A stretch of 64,000 nt of DNA. Origin: Glycomyces sp. TRM65418. GTDB taxonomy: Bacteria > Actinomycetota > Actinomycetes > Mycobacteriales > Micromonosporaceae. The translations under genes and the position numbers were made by a program. This document shows, piece by piece, positions 27,691-38,306 of this stretch. Under the pieces are notes generated by a model. The model did not search any database and was not told the DNA's origin. It saw only the letters and a program-made list of their open reading frames with translations. Position 1 is the first letter of the stretch; each line of letters opens with the position of its first letter. Location: assembly GCF_019710475.1 (NCBI RefSeq), contig NZ_JAJFAX010000001.1, forward strand, positions 62,001 through 126,000. Reading direction: 5' to 3'.

Positions 27691-28620
27691 CTAGGCCGCC
27701 TCGGGAAGCAGGTCTGAAGCGCCCTCCCCGATACCGAGATGGTTGACGACGTTGTTGTTCACGAAGTCCGCGAGGGCGGCGACGGCGGCGATCTGACCCT
27801 GGGGGGTCCCGGCGGTGTCGACTGTGGCGATGGTCTCGGTGTACTCGGCGCGGAGGGTCGCGATCGGGTTGCCGTCGCCGGTGGAGGTCGTGGCGGCGTA
27901 CACCGTGGGGTCGTCGGCGGCGAACGCGTTGGCGAAGGCGACCATGCCGGCGTTGCGGTCCTCGGCGTCGGAGTCGGTGGAGCCGGGCCCGGCGAGGATG
28001 AGGACGCCGTCGGCGACGCCCGTGGGCGCGGTCTCGACGGTGAGCATGGACATCCCGTTGAGGCCGGCGGTGACGGTGGTGATGTCGCCCGGGGCGATCT
28101 CGACGGTCGCGCCGTCGGCCTCGCCGGTCATGACGGCCGCGAGCACGTAGCTCATCGCGGTCGCGCCGTCGTAGGTGACGGGGGGCTGCAGGGTGTCGGG
28201 GGTGGTCCGCTCGACGAGGTCGCCGAGGGCGTCGGTGTTGGCGGGGTCGAAGAAGTCGTCGAGGACCGAGATGCGGCCGGTGACGGTGGCCCCGGAGTAG
28301 CCGAGCATCTCGACCGCGCCGTCGACCACCGCGGTGTCGGCGCCGGGGAGGGCGACGACGACGATGCTCTTGCCGGTGAGCGTGTCGGCCAGGTAGGCGG
28401 GAGCGATCTCGGCCGCGAAGGCCTGGTCCTCACCGAGCTGGTCTTCGAGCTCCTTGACCTCGGCGCGCAGCTGCTCGTTGCCGTCGCGCAGACTCTGGAT
28501 GGTCTGCTGGAACGCCTCCAAGGCGGGCCCGTTGAGCGCGGCGGTGCCCAGGATGAGGCCCACGGTGAGGGCGAGGAACACCGCGGTGAGGCTCACCAGG
28601 TGGTAGCGGAAGTTGATCAC
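27691..28620 (-). CDS. steB: MctB/SteB-family membrane-anchored protein
   Basis: 309 residues from the GTG ending at 28620 (GTGA overlap with steA). An N-terminal membrane anchor (INFRYHLVSLTAVFLALTVGLILG) is followed by a coiled coil (about 32-58) and an extracytoplasmic alpha/beta domain. The family is annotated as copper transporter (Rv1698/MctB) and as SteB in Corynebacterium, where SteA-SteB act at the septum in cell separation. The tight overlap with steA argues for the septal role. Copper handling cannot be excluded. Confidence 0.9.
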   Translation of the reverse strand: MINFRYHLVSLTAVFLALTVGLILGTAALNGPALEAFQQTIQSLRDGNEQLRAEVKELEDQLGEDQAFAAEIAPAYLADTLTGKSIVVVALPGADTAVVDGAVEMLGYSGATVTGRISVLDDFFDPANTDALGDLVERTTPDTLQPPVTYDGATAMSYVLAAVMTGEADGATVEIAPGDITTVTAGLNGMSMLTVETAPTGVADGVLILAGPGSTDSDAEDRNAGMVAFANAFAADDPTVYAATTSTGDGNPIATLRAEYTETIATVDTAGTPQGQIAAVAALADFVNNNVVNHLGIGEGASDLLPEAA

Positions 28621-29813
28621 GAGAACAGCCTTTGGATCTGGAAGAGCACGCCGTCCCACCAGTCGGCGATGACGTCGACGAACGAGCGTCCGACGGTGGA
28701 GATGGCGACGGCGGTGGCCATGGCGGCGAGGCCGGAGACGATCAGCAGGAGCAGGGCGGAGATCGACATGTCCTGGCGGTACAGGCGCGAGACGCCCTTG
28801 GCGTCCACGAGCTTCCCGCCGACGCGCAGGCGGGTGAGGAAGGTCGAGGCCATGCCGCCGCGTCCCTTGTCGAGGAACTCGACCATGGTGACGTGGGTGC
28901 CGACGGCGCAGATGAGCTCGGCGCCCTTCTCGTCGGCCATGAGCATGGCGATGTCCTCGGACGTGGCGGCGGCGGGGAACGGGATCGCGGGGACCCCGAG
29001 GCGGTCCATGCGCTCCATGCCGGGGGCGCGCCCGTCGGCGTAGGCGTGGACGACGATCTCCGCGCCGCAGCGCAGGGCGTCGTCGGAGACCGAGTCCATG
29101 TCGCCGACGATCATGTCGGGCGTGTAGCCGGCCTCCAGGAGCGCGTCCGCGCCGCCGTCGACGCCGACGAGCACGGGCTTGAACTCGCGGATGTAGGGCC
29201 GCAGGACGTCGATGTCCTCTTTGTAGTTGTAGCCGCGGATCACGATGAGGGCGTGGCGGCCGTTGAACGAGGTCCGCACGTCGGGCACGCCCACGCCGTC
29301 GAGCAGGAGGTCCCGCTCGCGCTTGAGGTACTCCATCGTGTTGGCCGCGAAGGCCTCCAGTTGGACCGACAGGCCCTCCTTGGCGGCCTCCATGTCGGCG
29401 GCCACGGAGTCCTCGGTCTGGACCTCGCCCTCGCCGATCAGGGTGTCGCCCAGGTAGATCCGGCCGCCGTCGACGGCGACGGTCTTGCCTTCGCGGACCT
29501 TGTCGAAGATCTCCTCGCCGACGCCGTCGACGAGGATGATCCCGGCCTTGACGAGCACTTCGGGACCGAGGTTCGGGTAACGGCCGGAGATCGACTTGGC
29601 GGCGTTCACGACCACGGGCACGCCGGTGCCGACGAGGGTGTCGGCGGCGACCCGGTCGAGGTCGACGTGGTCGATGATCGCAATGTCGCCGGGTTCGAGC
29701 CGGCCGCACAGCCGCTTGGTGCGGCGGTCGAGTCGGGCGGTGCCGACGAGTCGACCCTCGGAGGAGTCGCCCTCCGAGTTCCGCCCGGGCAAACGCAAGC
29801 TAGGTACACGCAT
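28617..29813 (-). CDS. steA: SteA-like septal protein (thiamine-pyrophosphokinase-like fold)
   Basis: 398 residues. The N-terminal half contains RRTKRLCGRLEPGDIAIIDHVDLD; the middle has the TPK-like catalytic-domain wording LVGVDGGADALLEAGYTPDMIVGDMDSVSD (about 207-236). One C-terminal membrane helix (about 346-368) anchors it. It corresponds to Rv1697/Cg1603; the corynebacterial homolog localises to the septum and controls the wall hydrolase RipA. It sits just downstream of recN on the same strand (77 bp) and overlaps steB by 4 bp. Confidence 0.93.
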   Translation of the reverse strand: MRVPSLRLPGRNSEGDSSEGRLVGTARLDRRTKRLCGRLEPGDIAIIDHVDLDRVAADTLVGTGVPVVVNAAKSISGRYPNLGPEVLVKAGIILVDGVGEEIFDKVREGKTVAVDGGRIYLGDTLIGEGEVQTEDSVAADMEAAKEGLSVQLEAFAANTMEYLKRERDLLLDGVGVPDVRTSFNGRHALIVIRGYNYKEDIDVLRPYIREFKPVLVGVDGGADALLEAGYTPDMIVGDMDSVSDDALRCGAEIVVHAYADGRAPGMERMDRLGVPAIPFPAAATSEDIAMLMADEKGAELICAVGTHVTMVEFLDKGRGGMASTFLTRLRVGGKLVDAKGVSRLYRQDMSISALLLLIVSGLAAMATAVAISTVGRSFVDVIADWWDGVLFQIQRLFS

Positions 29814-29890
29814 CGTGCATCATCATGCCATCCGATCGCGCGCGCCGAGGCGACGGCGCGCCGCTACGACCCGCATGTGCGGGTCCACTG

Positions 29891-31627
29891 TCAGGCCTTC
29901 ATCTTCGCAGCCTCGGCCAGCAGCTCTTCAGCGTGGGCCACCCCCAGGTGGGAGTCGGGCATCCCGGCGAGCATGCGAGCAAGCTCACGCGCCCGTTCGG
30001 CGTCGTCCACGACGCGCACCCCGGAGACCGTGACCGCGCCGGACGTGTCCTTCGACACCACGAGGTGGCGGTCGGCGAACGCGGCCACCTGCGGCAGGTG
30101 CGTGACGACCAGGACCTGGTGGCGGCGGGCGAGCTTGGCGAGGCAGCGGCCGATCTCGACGGCGGCGCGGCCGCCGACCCCCGCGTCGACCTCGTCGAAG
30201 ACCAGGACCGGCGGGCCGCCGATCTCGGCGAAGACCACTTCGATCGCGAGCATGACGCGGGAGAGCTCACCGCCGGAAGCGCCTTTGTGGAGGGCCGCGG
30301 GCTGCGATCCCGGGTGGGGCCGCAGCAGCAGTTCGACCTCGTCGGCGCCGTCCTCGGTCGCGCCGGAGACCGCCGTCTCCACGGCCAGGTCGAGGCCGCC
30401 GCGCCCGGCAGGACGCGGCTCGACCGCGGCCGAGACCTCGGCGTGCGGCATCGCGAGGTTCTTGAGCTCGGCGGAGACCGCCGCGGAGAAGCGCTCGGCG
30501 GCGGCGCGGCGCGAGGCGCGCAGCTGGGCGGCCAGCTCGGCGGCGCGGGCGGTCAGCTCCGCGTGCTGGGACTCCAGTTCCACCACGCGCTCGTCGGAGA
30601 CGTCGAGCTCCACCAGGCGCTTCTGGGCGTTCTGGGCCCAGGCCAGCACGCCGGGGAGGTCCTCGGCGTACTTGCGGTACAGGGTCTTCAGAGCCGCCTG
30701 GCGCTGGTAGATCTCCTCCAGCCGCTGCGGGTCGGCCGCGAGGTCGTCGAGGTAGGAGGACAGGTCCACGGCCGCCTCGGCGAGGAGGGCGCCGGCCTCG
30801 GCGAGCCGCTCGGCGAACTCGGCGAGCTTGGGGTCGGAGTGGGCGTCGTGCTCCAGGGCGCGCGCGGCGGCCCCGACGATGTCGGTCGCGCCGCCGTCGC
30901 CGGTGGTCGGGTCGCCGGTGATCGCGCCGTGCGCGGTGGCGGCGGCCAGGCGCAGGGCCTCGGCGTTCTCCAGGCGGCGGGCCTCTTCGGCGAGTTCGGC
31001 GTCCTCGCCCTCCTGCGGGTCGACGGCGGCGATCTCGTCGACGCCCAGGCGGAGCATGTCGGCCTCGCGGGCCATCTCGCGGGCGCTGGTGCGGAGGCGG
31101 GACAGCTCGGCGGTGCACGCGCCGAGCTCGGTGTAGACGGCGCGGTAGGCGTCGAGGATCTTGCCGTGGTCGGCCCCGGCGAAGCGGTCGAGCGCGGCCC
31201 GCTGCTCGGCGGGCTGGAGCAGGCGCATCTGGTCGGCCTGGCCGTGCACCGAGATGGCGAGCTCGCCGAGTTCGGCGAGGACGCCCACGGGTGCTCCACG
31301 GCCGCCGACCCAGGCCTTCGAGCGGCCCTCCGAGGACACCGAGCGCGCCAGGAGCAGCTCGCCGTCCTCCAGGTCGGCGCCCGCCTCGATGGCGCGTTCA
31401 CGCAGTTCGAGGGCGGCCTCGCCCACGGCGAAGCGGCCCTCGACAAGGGCTCGGTCCGCGCCGAGGGGGGCGCGGGAGGCACGACCGCCGAACAGCAACC
31501 CCAGACCGGCGACGACCATGGTCTTCCCGGCCCCGGTCTCACCGGTGATACAGGTCAGACCGGAAGCGAGCGGCAAGGTGGCGTCAGCGATCACGCCCAG
31601 GTTCTGGATGCGAAGCTCCTCCAACAC
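29891..31627 (-). CDS. recN: DNA repair protein RecN
   Basis: 578 residues from the GTG ending at 31627, which gives the family N-terminus LEELRIQNLGVIADA; an upstream extension is less likely because it would reach into nadK. SMC-like ATPase: Walker A GETGAGKT (29-36), central coiled coil, C-terminal signature SGGELSRVMLA and Walker B PPVLVFDEVDAGVGG. RecN acts early at DNA double-strand breaks. nadK is 47 bp upstream, giving the conserved nadK-recN pair. Confidence 0.96.
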   Translation of the reverse strand: MLEELRIQNLGVIADATLPLASGLTCITGETGAGKTMVVAGLGLLFGGRASRAPLGADRALVEGRFAVGEAALELRERAIEAGADLEDGELLLARSVSSEGRSKAWVGGRGAPVGVLAELGELAISVHGQADQMRLLQPAEQRAALDRFAGADHGKILDAYRAVYTELGACTAELSRLRTSAREMAREADMLRLGVDEIAAVDPQEGEDAELAEEARRLENAEALRLAAATAHGAITGDPTTGDGGATDIVGAAARALEHDAHSDPKLAEFAERLAEAGALLAEAAVDLSSYLDDLAADPQRLEEIYQRQAALKTLYRKYAEDLPGVLAWAQNAQKRLVELDVSDERVVELESQHAELTARAAELAAQLRASRRAAAERFSAAVSAELKNLAMPHAEVSAAVEPRPAGRGGLDLAVETAVSGATEDGADEVELLLRPHPGSQPAALHKGASGGELSRVMLAIEVVFAEIGGPPVLVFDEVDAGVGGRAAVEIGRCLAKLARRHQVLVVTHLPQVAAFADRHLVVSKDTSGAVTVSGVRVVDDAERARELARMLAGMPDSHLGVAHAEELLAEAAKMKA

Positions 31628-31674
31628 GCCTCGAAGCCTATCCCCTTGGTCCGACAACCGCCGCTCGGCGCGAA

Positions 31675-32574
31675 CTAGATTCTGCCGTGACGCCAACCGT
31701 CAACGGGCAGCGAGAGTTTCGACACCAGCCGGGACGCGAACGGCTGGCCCGACATGCGCACCAGCTTCACCGGCCGCTTCGAGCGGCGGATCGTGACGGT
31801 CCCTCCCGCGGTCAACCGCGTGAGCTCCTTGCCGTCGGCGATGAGCGCCCCCTCCGTGCCGACCGACTCGACGCCGATGCGGATCTCCGAAGAGGAGTGC
31901 ACGACCATGGGCTTGGCGAACAGCGCGTGCGCGTTCATGGGCACGACGACCAGGGCGTCCACATCGGGCCAGACGACCGGGCCGCCCGCGGACATCGCGT
32001 GCGCGGTCGAACCGGTCGGCGAGGCGACCACGACCCCGTCGGCGCCGTAGCGGGAGATCCGGGTGCCGTCGATCTCGATGAAGACCTCCAGCATGCGGGC
32101 GGGCTCGGCTTTTTCGACCGCGATGTCGTTGAAGGCCCAGGAGTTCCTCGGCTCGCCGTCGGTGCCGACGGCCTCGACCGCCAGCGCGGTGCGCTCCTCG
32201 ACGGTGTACTCGCCGTCGAGCAGGCGGGTGACCACGGTCTCCAGTTCGCCGGTCTCGGCCTCGGCGAGGAAGCCGACCTTGCCGAAGTTGACGCCGAGCA
32301 GCGGGACGTCGGCCTCGGCGGCCATCTTGGCCGAGCGCAGCACGGTGCCGTCGCCGCCGAGGGCGAGCACGAGGTCGGCGGTGGCGCTGGTCGCCTCGTG
32401 GTCGATCACGAGCGCGTCGGGCTGCAGGAGCGAGCGGACTTCGCCGCTGAGGATCCGCACCGCCACGCCGGCGCCGCGCAGCGCGGCGGCGAGCTTCTCG
32501 GCGAGTTCGGCGACGTCCTTCCGGAGCGGATGGGTGACCACCAAGACGCGGCTCGGCTTCTGCTGCGACCCCAC
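31675..32574 (-). CDS. nadK: NAD kinase
   Basis: 299 residues from the GTG ending at 32574, which has AAGGAG at good spacing. GGDG (73-76) in LALGGDGTVLRSA is the catalytic/ATP motif; NDIAVEK and the glycine-rich SPTGSTAHAMSAGGPVV complete the family core. It phosphorylates NAD to NADP. In most actinobacteria tlyA directly precedes nadK; here a cholesterol oxidase gene on the other strand separates them, so nadK has its own promoter in 32575-32798. Confidence 0.97.
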   Translation of the reverse strand: MGSQQKPSRVLVVTHPLRKDVAELAEKLAAALRGAGVAVRILSGEVRSLLQPDALVIDHEATSATADLVLALGGDGTVLRSAKMAAEADVPLLGVNFGKVGFLAEAETGELETVVTRLLDGEYTVEERTALAVEAVGTDGEPRNSWAFNDIAVEKAEPARMLEVFIEIDGTRISRYGADGVVVASPTGSTAHAMSAGGPVVWPDVDALVVVPMNAHALFAKPMVVHSSSEIRIGVESVGTEGALIADGKELTRLTAGGTVTIRRSKRPVKLVRMSGQPFASRLVSKLSLPVDGWRHGRI

Positions 32575-32660
32575 TCGCGCTCCTTCACTGACGGCTTCAG
32601 GGCCTCGAACTGTACTCCAGGCGGGCTTACCCGCCGTATCGGAGAGCATACCGAGGATAA

Positions 32661-35176
<2,516 letters not shown>

Positions 35177-35252
35177 GGCGCGGTGGCGGGCTTTCTACTG
35201 GGTTGTCGGTCGGCCCGCGGCTTCGCCGGGCGCCGGGCGGTCGATAGCGGCG

Positions 35253-35462
35253 TCAGACGTCGTCGACGTTGCTGAGGATCTCGGAGAGGCGCTGCTGGAC
35301 GCCTTCGAAGACGCTGACGTGGTCGGTGACGGGCAGGTCGGGCAGGGCTTCGAGTCGGCCGAGAGCCTCCTCGACCGCGCCTTGGTAGTCGTCGGCTTCG
35401 ATGACCGGGTCCTGGGGTTTCAGGCGGTCGGCGAGGGCCCCCGGGTTCGGCGTGTCGGTCAT
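35253..35462 (-). CDS. Small acidic hypothetical protein
   Basis: 69 residues (MTDTPNPGALADRLKPQDPV ...). It has no signal, no Cys and a helical C-terminus (SVFEGVQQRLSEILSNVDDV). It occupies the position of the small Rv1693-like gene between tlyA and the HAD phosphatase in other actinobacteria. The start ATG ends at 35462, 5 bp after the stop of the upstream gene, so the two are co-transcribed. Function unknown. Confidence 0.8.
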   Translation of the reverse strand: MTDTPNPGALADRLKPQDPVIEADDYQGAVEEALGRLEALPDLPVTDHVSVFEGVQQRLSEILSNVDDV

Positions 35463-35467
35463 GCGTC

Positions 35468-36022
35468 CTACTCCCGGCCGTTCGGCCCCGTCGCGCCGGC
35501 GCCGGGCGCGGGACGCTGCGGTTCCTCGTCGTCGGTCGGCTCCGCGCCGGCAGGGCCGGGCGCGGGACGCTGCGGTTCCTCGCCGTCCGGCTCGGCGCCG
35601 GCGCCGGGCGCGGGACGCTCGAGGTCCCCCTCGTCGGGCTCGGCGGCGGCTCCCGGTGCGGGGCGCTCCAGTCCCTCGTCGTCGGGCTCGGCGGCGGCGC
35701 GCGCCTCGGCTTCGGCGAGGCGGAGGCGCAGGTCGCGGATCTGCTCTTCGGAGTGCTCGAGGCGGAGGTTGAGGTCTTCGAGGTCGGCCTGGGTCGCGAC
35801 GCCGATGCGCGTGAGGCTCGCGTCGAACTCGGCGCGGATGAGGCGGCCGATGTCGGAGGCGGTGCGCGTGCCGTGCTCGCGCGCCTGCTCGGCCCCGGAT
35901 TTGAGGCCCTCGGTGCCCGCGCGCAGGTCCTCGCGGACCTTCCCGGCGAAGTGGCGGGCGCGGCGGGCGGGGCCGGCCAGGCTCATGAAGGTGTCGAAGT
36001 AGGTGCGGGCGGAGTCCGTCAT
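35468..36022 (-). CDS. Hypothetical protein with helical N-terminus and tandem acidic/proline repeats
   Basis: 184 residues from the ATG ending at 36022. Residues 1-110 are amphipathic and coiled-coil-like (TYFDTFMSLAGPARRARHF, then LEDLNLRLEHSEEQIRDLRL), reminiscent of phasin-like or membrane-surface helices. The C-terminal 75 residues are four imperfect 16-18-residue repeats, each AEPD-x-E-x-x-x-RPAPG. It is followed by the 69-residue gene with 5 bp between. Function unknown; the repeats suggest a disordered linker or adhesive tail. Confidence 0.75.
   Translation of the reverse strand: MTDSARTYFDTFMSLAGPARRARHFAGKVREDLRAGTEGLKSGAEQAREHGTRTASDIGRLIRAEFDASLTRIGVATQADLEDLNLRLEHSEEQIRDLRLRLAEAEARAAAEPDDEGLERPAPGAAAEPDEGDLERPAPGAGAEPDGEEPQRPAPGPAGAEPTDDEEPQRPAPGAGATGPNGRE
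35501..35698 (-). repeat. Four tandem 48-54-bp coding repeats
   Basis: The four units run 35651-35698, 35603-35650, 35555-35602 and 35501-35554 in coding order, each encoding a variant of AxAEPDxExxxRPAPG. They are in-frame within the 184-residue gene, so copy-number variation would not disrupt it. Confidence 0.75.
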
Positions 36023-36221
36023 GGGGTCCCACTCCTTCCAGAGTCTGCCAAGTTCGCGGACGGCGTCCAGGCTTGGCGGTGGTTGCGAGCCATATATTGG
36101 TCCTGCGGTCAACGGTACTGCCAAGCTACCCGTGACCGGCCTCGACCGAGCGGCCGTACTGGCCGGTAACATTTCCGAAGGGCGCGACGCCGCGTCCCCG
36201 CCGACCGAAACAGGAGGGCCC

Positions 36222-36560
36222 ATGGCCACCATCGACGAATGCCGGACCGCGCTCGAGCAGTTCGCAGCCAACCTCGCCTCGAACCCGAAGTCGGTGAAGA
36301 AGCTCACCGGCTTCCAGCGCAGCCTCGCCGCGGACATCACCGACCTCGGCGTGTCCTTCAACGGGAAATTCGAGCAGGGCAAGCTGGTCGACATCACCGA
36401 CGGCGACAACCCCGACGCGGACATCCGCATGATCGTCGGCTCCGACGATCTCGTCAAGCTCGTCGCCGGGGAACTCGACTTCATGAAGGCCTTCACCTCG
36501 GGGCAGGTCAAGATCAAGGCGAACATGATGGACCTCATGAAGCTGCGGGGCGTCCTGTAG
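36222..36560 (+). CDS. SCP2 sterol-carrier-domain protein, paralog 1
   Basis: 112 residues from the ATG at 36222 with AGGAGGG upstream. A single SCP-2 domain: a beta-strand-rich core (FNGKFEQGKLVDITDGDNPD, then DIRMIVGSDDLVKLVAGELD) and the helix FMKAFTSGQVKIKANMMDLMKL. Such domains bind sterols or other lipids in a hydrophobic tunnel. A close paralog follows at 36794 and a cholesterol oxidase lies 1.8 kb away. Divergent from the repeat-tail gene at 36022. Confidence 0.88.
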   Translation: MATIDECRTALEQFAANLASNPKSVKKLTGFQRSLAADITDLGVSFNGKFEQGKLVDITDGDNPDADIRMIVGSDDLVKLVAGELDFMKAFTSGQVKIKANMMDLMKLRGVL

Positions 36561-36793
36561 GGCGCTGAACGGCGCGCTCACGCCTTCGGTTCGCACAGGG
36601 CCGCTTGCAGTTCGTGCTGCACGTAGGGTGCGCGGGCGCGGGCCGTGAGGCTCGTCCCGCGCCCTTCCGCCTCCCGAAGGTCAAATGCCTCCCGGTCGGA
36701 CGCAACGGCATCCAGGGCACGTTGTAATCTCTGCCCAGCCGATCAAGCACAGTCGAGTGCTTCGGAGCTCAGAGAACTACCCGGGAGGACCGT

Positions 36794-37141
36794 ATGGCCA
36801 CTGTTGACGAATGCCGCAATGTGCTGGAGAAGATGGCGGGCAAGGTCGCCAAGAAGTCCGGTGAGTTCGACCTCGAGGACAGCTTCGAACGCACGCTGGC
36901 CGTGGAGATCACCGACCTGGGCCAGACGTTCAGCGCCAAGCTCGCGGGCGGCAAGCTGACCGACCTGCTCGACGGCGACGCCCCCGACGCCGAGGTCCGC
37001 GTCCTGATCGCCTCCGACGACCTGATCGCCCTGTCGAAGAAGGAACTCAAGCCCGCCAAGGCGTTCCTGACCGGCAAGATCAAGGTCAAGGCCTCCATGA
37101 AGGACCTCGCGAAGCTGCGCAAGGCCCTCAAGGTCGACTAG
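36794..37141 (+). CDS. SCP2 sterol-carrier-domain protein, paralog 2
   Basis: 115 residues, clearly related to the upstream protein: both open MATxDECRxxLE, contain LxVEITDLGxxFxxK and end FLTGKIKVKAxMKDLxKLRK-like. The tandem arrangement indicates duplication. A 233-bp interval separates the two, so each may have its own promoter; a terminator-like hairpin follows at 37206. It is more lysine-rich than paralog 1, suggesting different ligand or membrane affinity. Confidence 0.88.
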   Translation: MATVDECRNVLEKMAGKVAKKSGEFDLEDSFERTLAVEITDLGQTFSAKLAGGKLTDLLDGDAPDAEVRVLIASDDLIALSKKELKPAKAFLTGKIKVKASMKDLAKLRKALKVD

Positions 37142-37193
37142 CCCTCACCAAGTCGCAACACCCCGAGGCGTGGCGGCCCGCAAGCCCGACGCC

Positions 37194-38306
37194 TCAACAG
37201 ACGAGGAAGCCCGGACTGCCGCAGTCCGGGCTTCTTGCTCGTCCGCCGGCGTCGGCGGCGACTGGCAACCGTAAGTTCGCCAAGAGTTTCTCCGCGGCCG
37301 CGCCGACCGGGATCGGGGGACGCGCGGGGTCGTAGCCGGCCATATCGGCCGCGGCCCAGCTCAGTTCGCACAGCGCCCGCCAGGCGTCCAGTTCGGCGCC
37401 CTGGCCGCTGAGGCGGATGTCCTCGCCGTCCAGGGCCGCCGTCCAACCGCCGCAGTCGACGCGGTTCACCGCCTCGTTCCAGTCGGGCGCGGGGTGCGGC
37501 TCGGTCAGCGCGGCGAGGCTCCAGCCGAGGTAGGTCGGCCGCTGCTCGGGCGCCAGCGCCAGCGCCAGGCGCGGCGAGGCCACGCCGGTGAAGACCAGCA
37601 GCGAGTCGAGCCCGGCCCGGTTGGCGCCCTCGATGTCCGAGTCGGGGCGGTCGCCGACCATGATCGCCCGGCCGCCCGGCCGGCGCGCCAAGGCGGCCTG
37701 GTAGATCGGCTGCTCGGGCTTCCCTGCCACGAAGTCGGGGCCGCGCCCGAGCGCGGTCGCCACCGCGCCCACGAGCGCGCCCGTACCCGGCAGCGGACCG
37801 TCCGGGGTGGGCAGCGTCGCGTCCAGATTCGAAGTGGCCCAGTAGGCGCCGTTGCGGACCGCGATCGTCAAGTCCGCGAGCGAGCGCCAGGTGGTCTCCG
37901 GGGTGATGCCGAAGGCCGCCGCCTGGGCGGTCTTCGGATCCTCCACGGGTTCGAGCCCCACGTCGGCCACGGCGGCGCGGAGGGCCGGGGAACCGGCCAC
38001 GAGGACCGTGCCGCCCTTGCCGATCCGCTCCAGGATGCCGGAGGCGACCACCTGCGCGGAGGTGAGCACCTCCCCCGGCTCGGCGGGGATGTCCATGCCG
38101 CGCAGCGCCTCGGCCACGGTCTCGGGACTGCGGGAGGCGTTGTTGGTGACGAACACCGGTTCGCAGTCGAGGCCCGGAAGGGCCGCGATGGTCGCGGCCG
38201 CTTCCGGGATCGGCTGGCTGAGCAGGTAGACGACGCCGTCGAGGTCGAGCAGCGCCAGGTCATAGGCGCCGGCGAGTGCCTCAGGGGCGCCTTTCAGTCG
38301 GGTCAT
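37194..38306 (-). CDS. HAD-superfamily phosphatase (NagD/Rv1692-like)
   Basis: 370 residues from the ATG ending at 38306. The catalytic motif is LALLDLDGVVYLL (first Asp nucleophile), motif II VTNNASRSP and motif III/IV GKPEQPIYQAAL ... MVGDRPDSDIEGANRAG, the class IIA HAD (NagD) pattern. A C-terminal extension beyond the usual ~260-residue core is shared with actinobacterial homologs. The M. tuberculosis counterpart in this location is a glycerol-3-phosphate phosphatase. Its start overlaps the TPR gene's stop by 26 bp. The last ~10 codons coincide with a strong hairpin. Confidence 0.9.
   Translation of the reverse strand: MTRLKGAPEALAGAYDLALLDLDGVVYLLSQPIPEAAATIAALPGLDCEPVFVTNNASRSPETVAEALRGMDIPAEPGEVLTSAQVVASGILERIGKGGTVLVAGSPALRAAVADVGLEPVEDPKTAQAAAFGITPETTWRSLADLTIAVRNGAYWATSNLDATLPTPDGPLPGTGALVGAVATALGRGPDFVAGKPEQPIYQAALARRPGGRAIMVGDRPDSDIEGANRAGLDSLLVFTGVASPRLALALAPEQRPTYLGWSLAALTEPHPAPDWNEAVNRVDCGGWTAALDGEDIRLSGQGAELDAWRALCELSWAAADMAGYDPARPPIPVGAAAEKLLANLRLPVAADAGGRARSPDCGSPGFLVC
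37206..37234 (+). terminator. Hairpin after SCP2 paralog 2, inside the HAD gene 3' end
   Basis: GAAGCCCGGACTG and its exact complement form a 13-bp stem with a CCG loop, followed on the plus strand by TTGCTCG. It lies 64 bp after the SCP2 stop and within the last codons of the convergent HAD gene. Confidence 0.7.

Noticed and set aside
31628-31696. Longer N-terminus for RecN
   Set aside because: Family proteins begin at LEELRIQNLG; the extension would overlap the 3' part of nadK and adds non-conserved residues.
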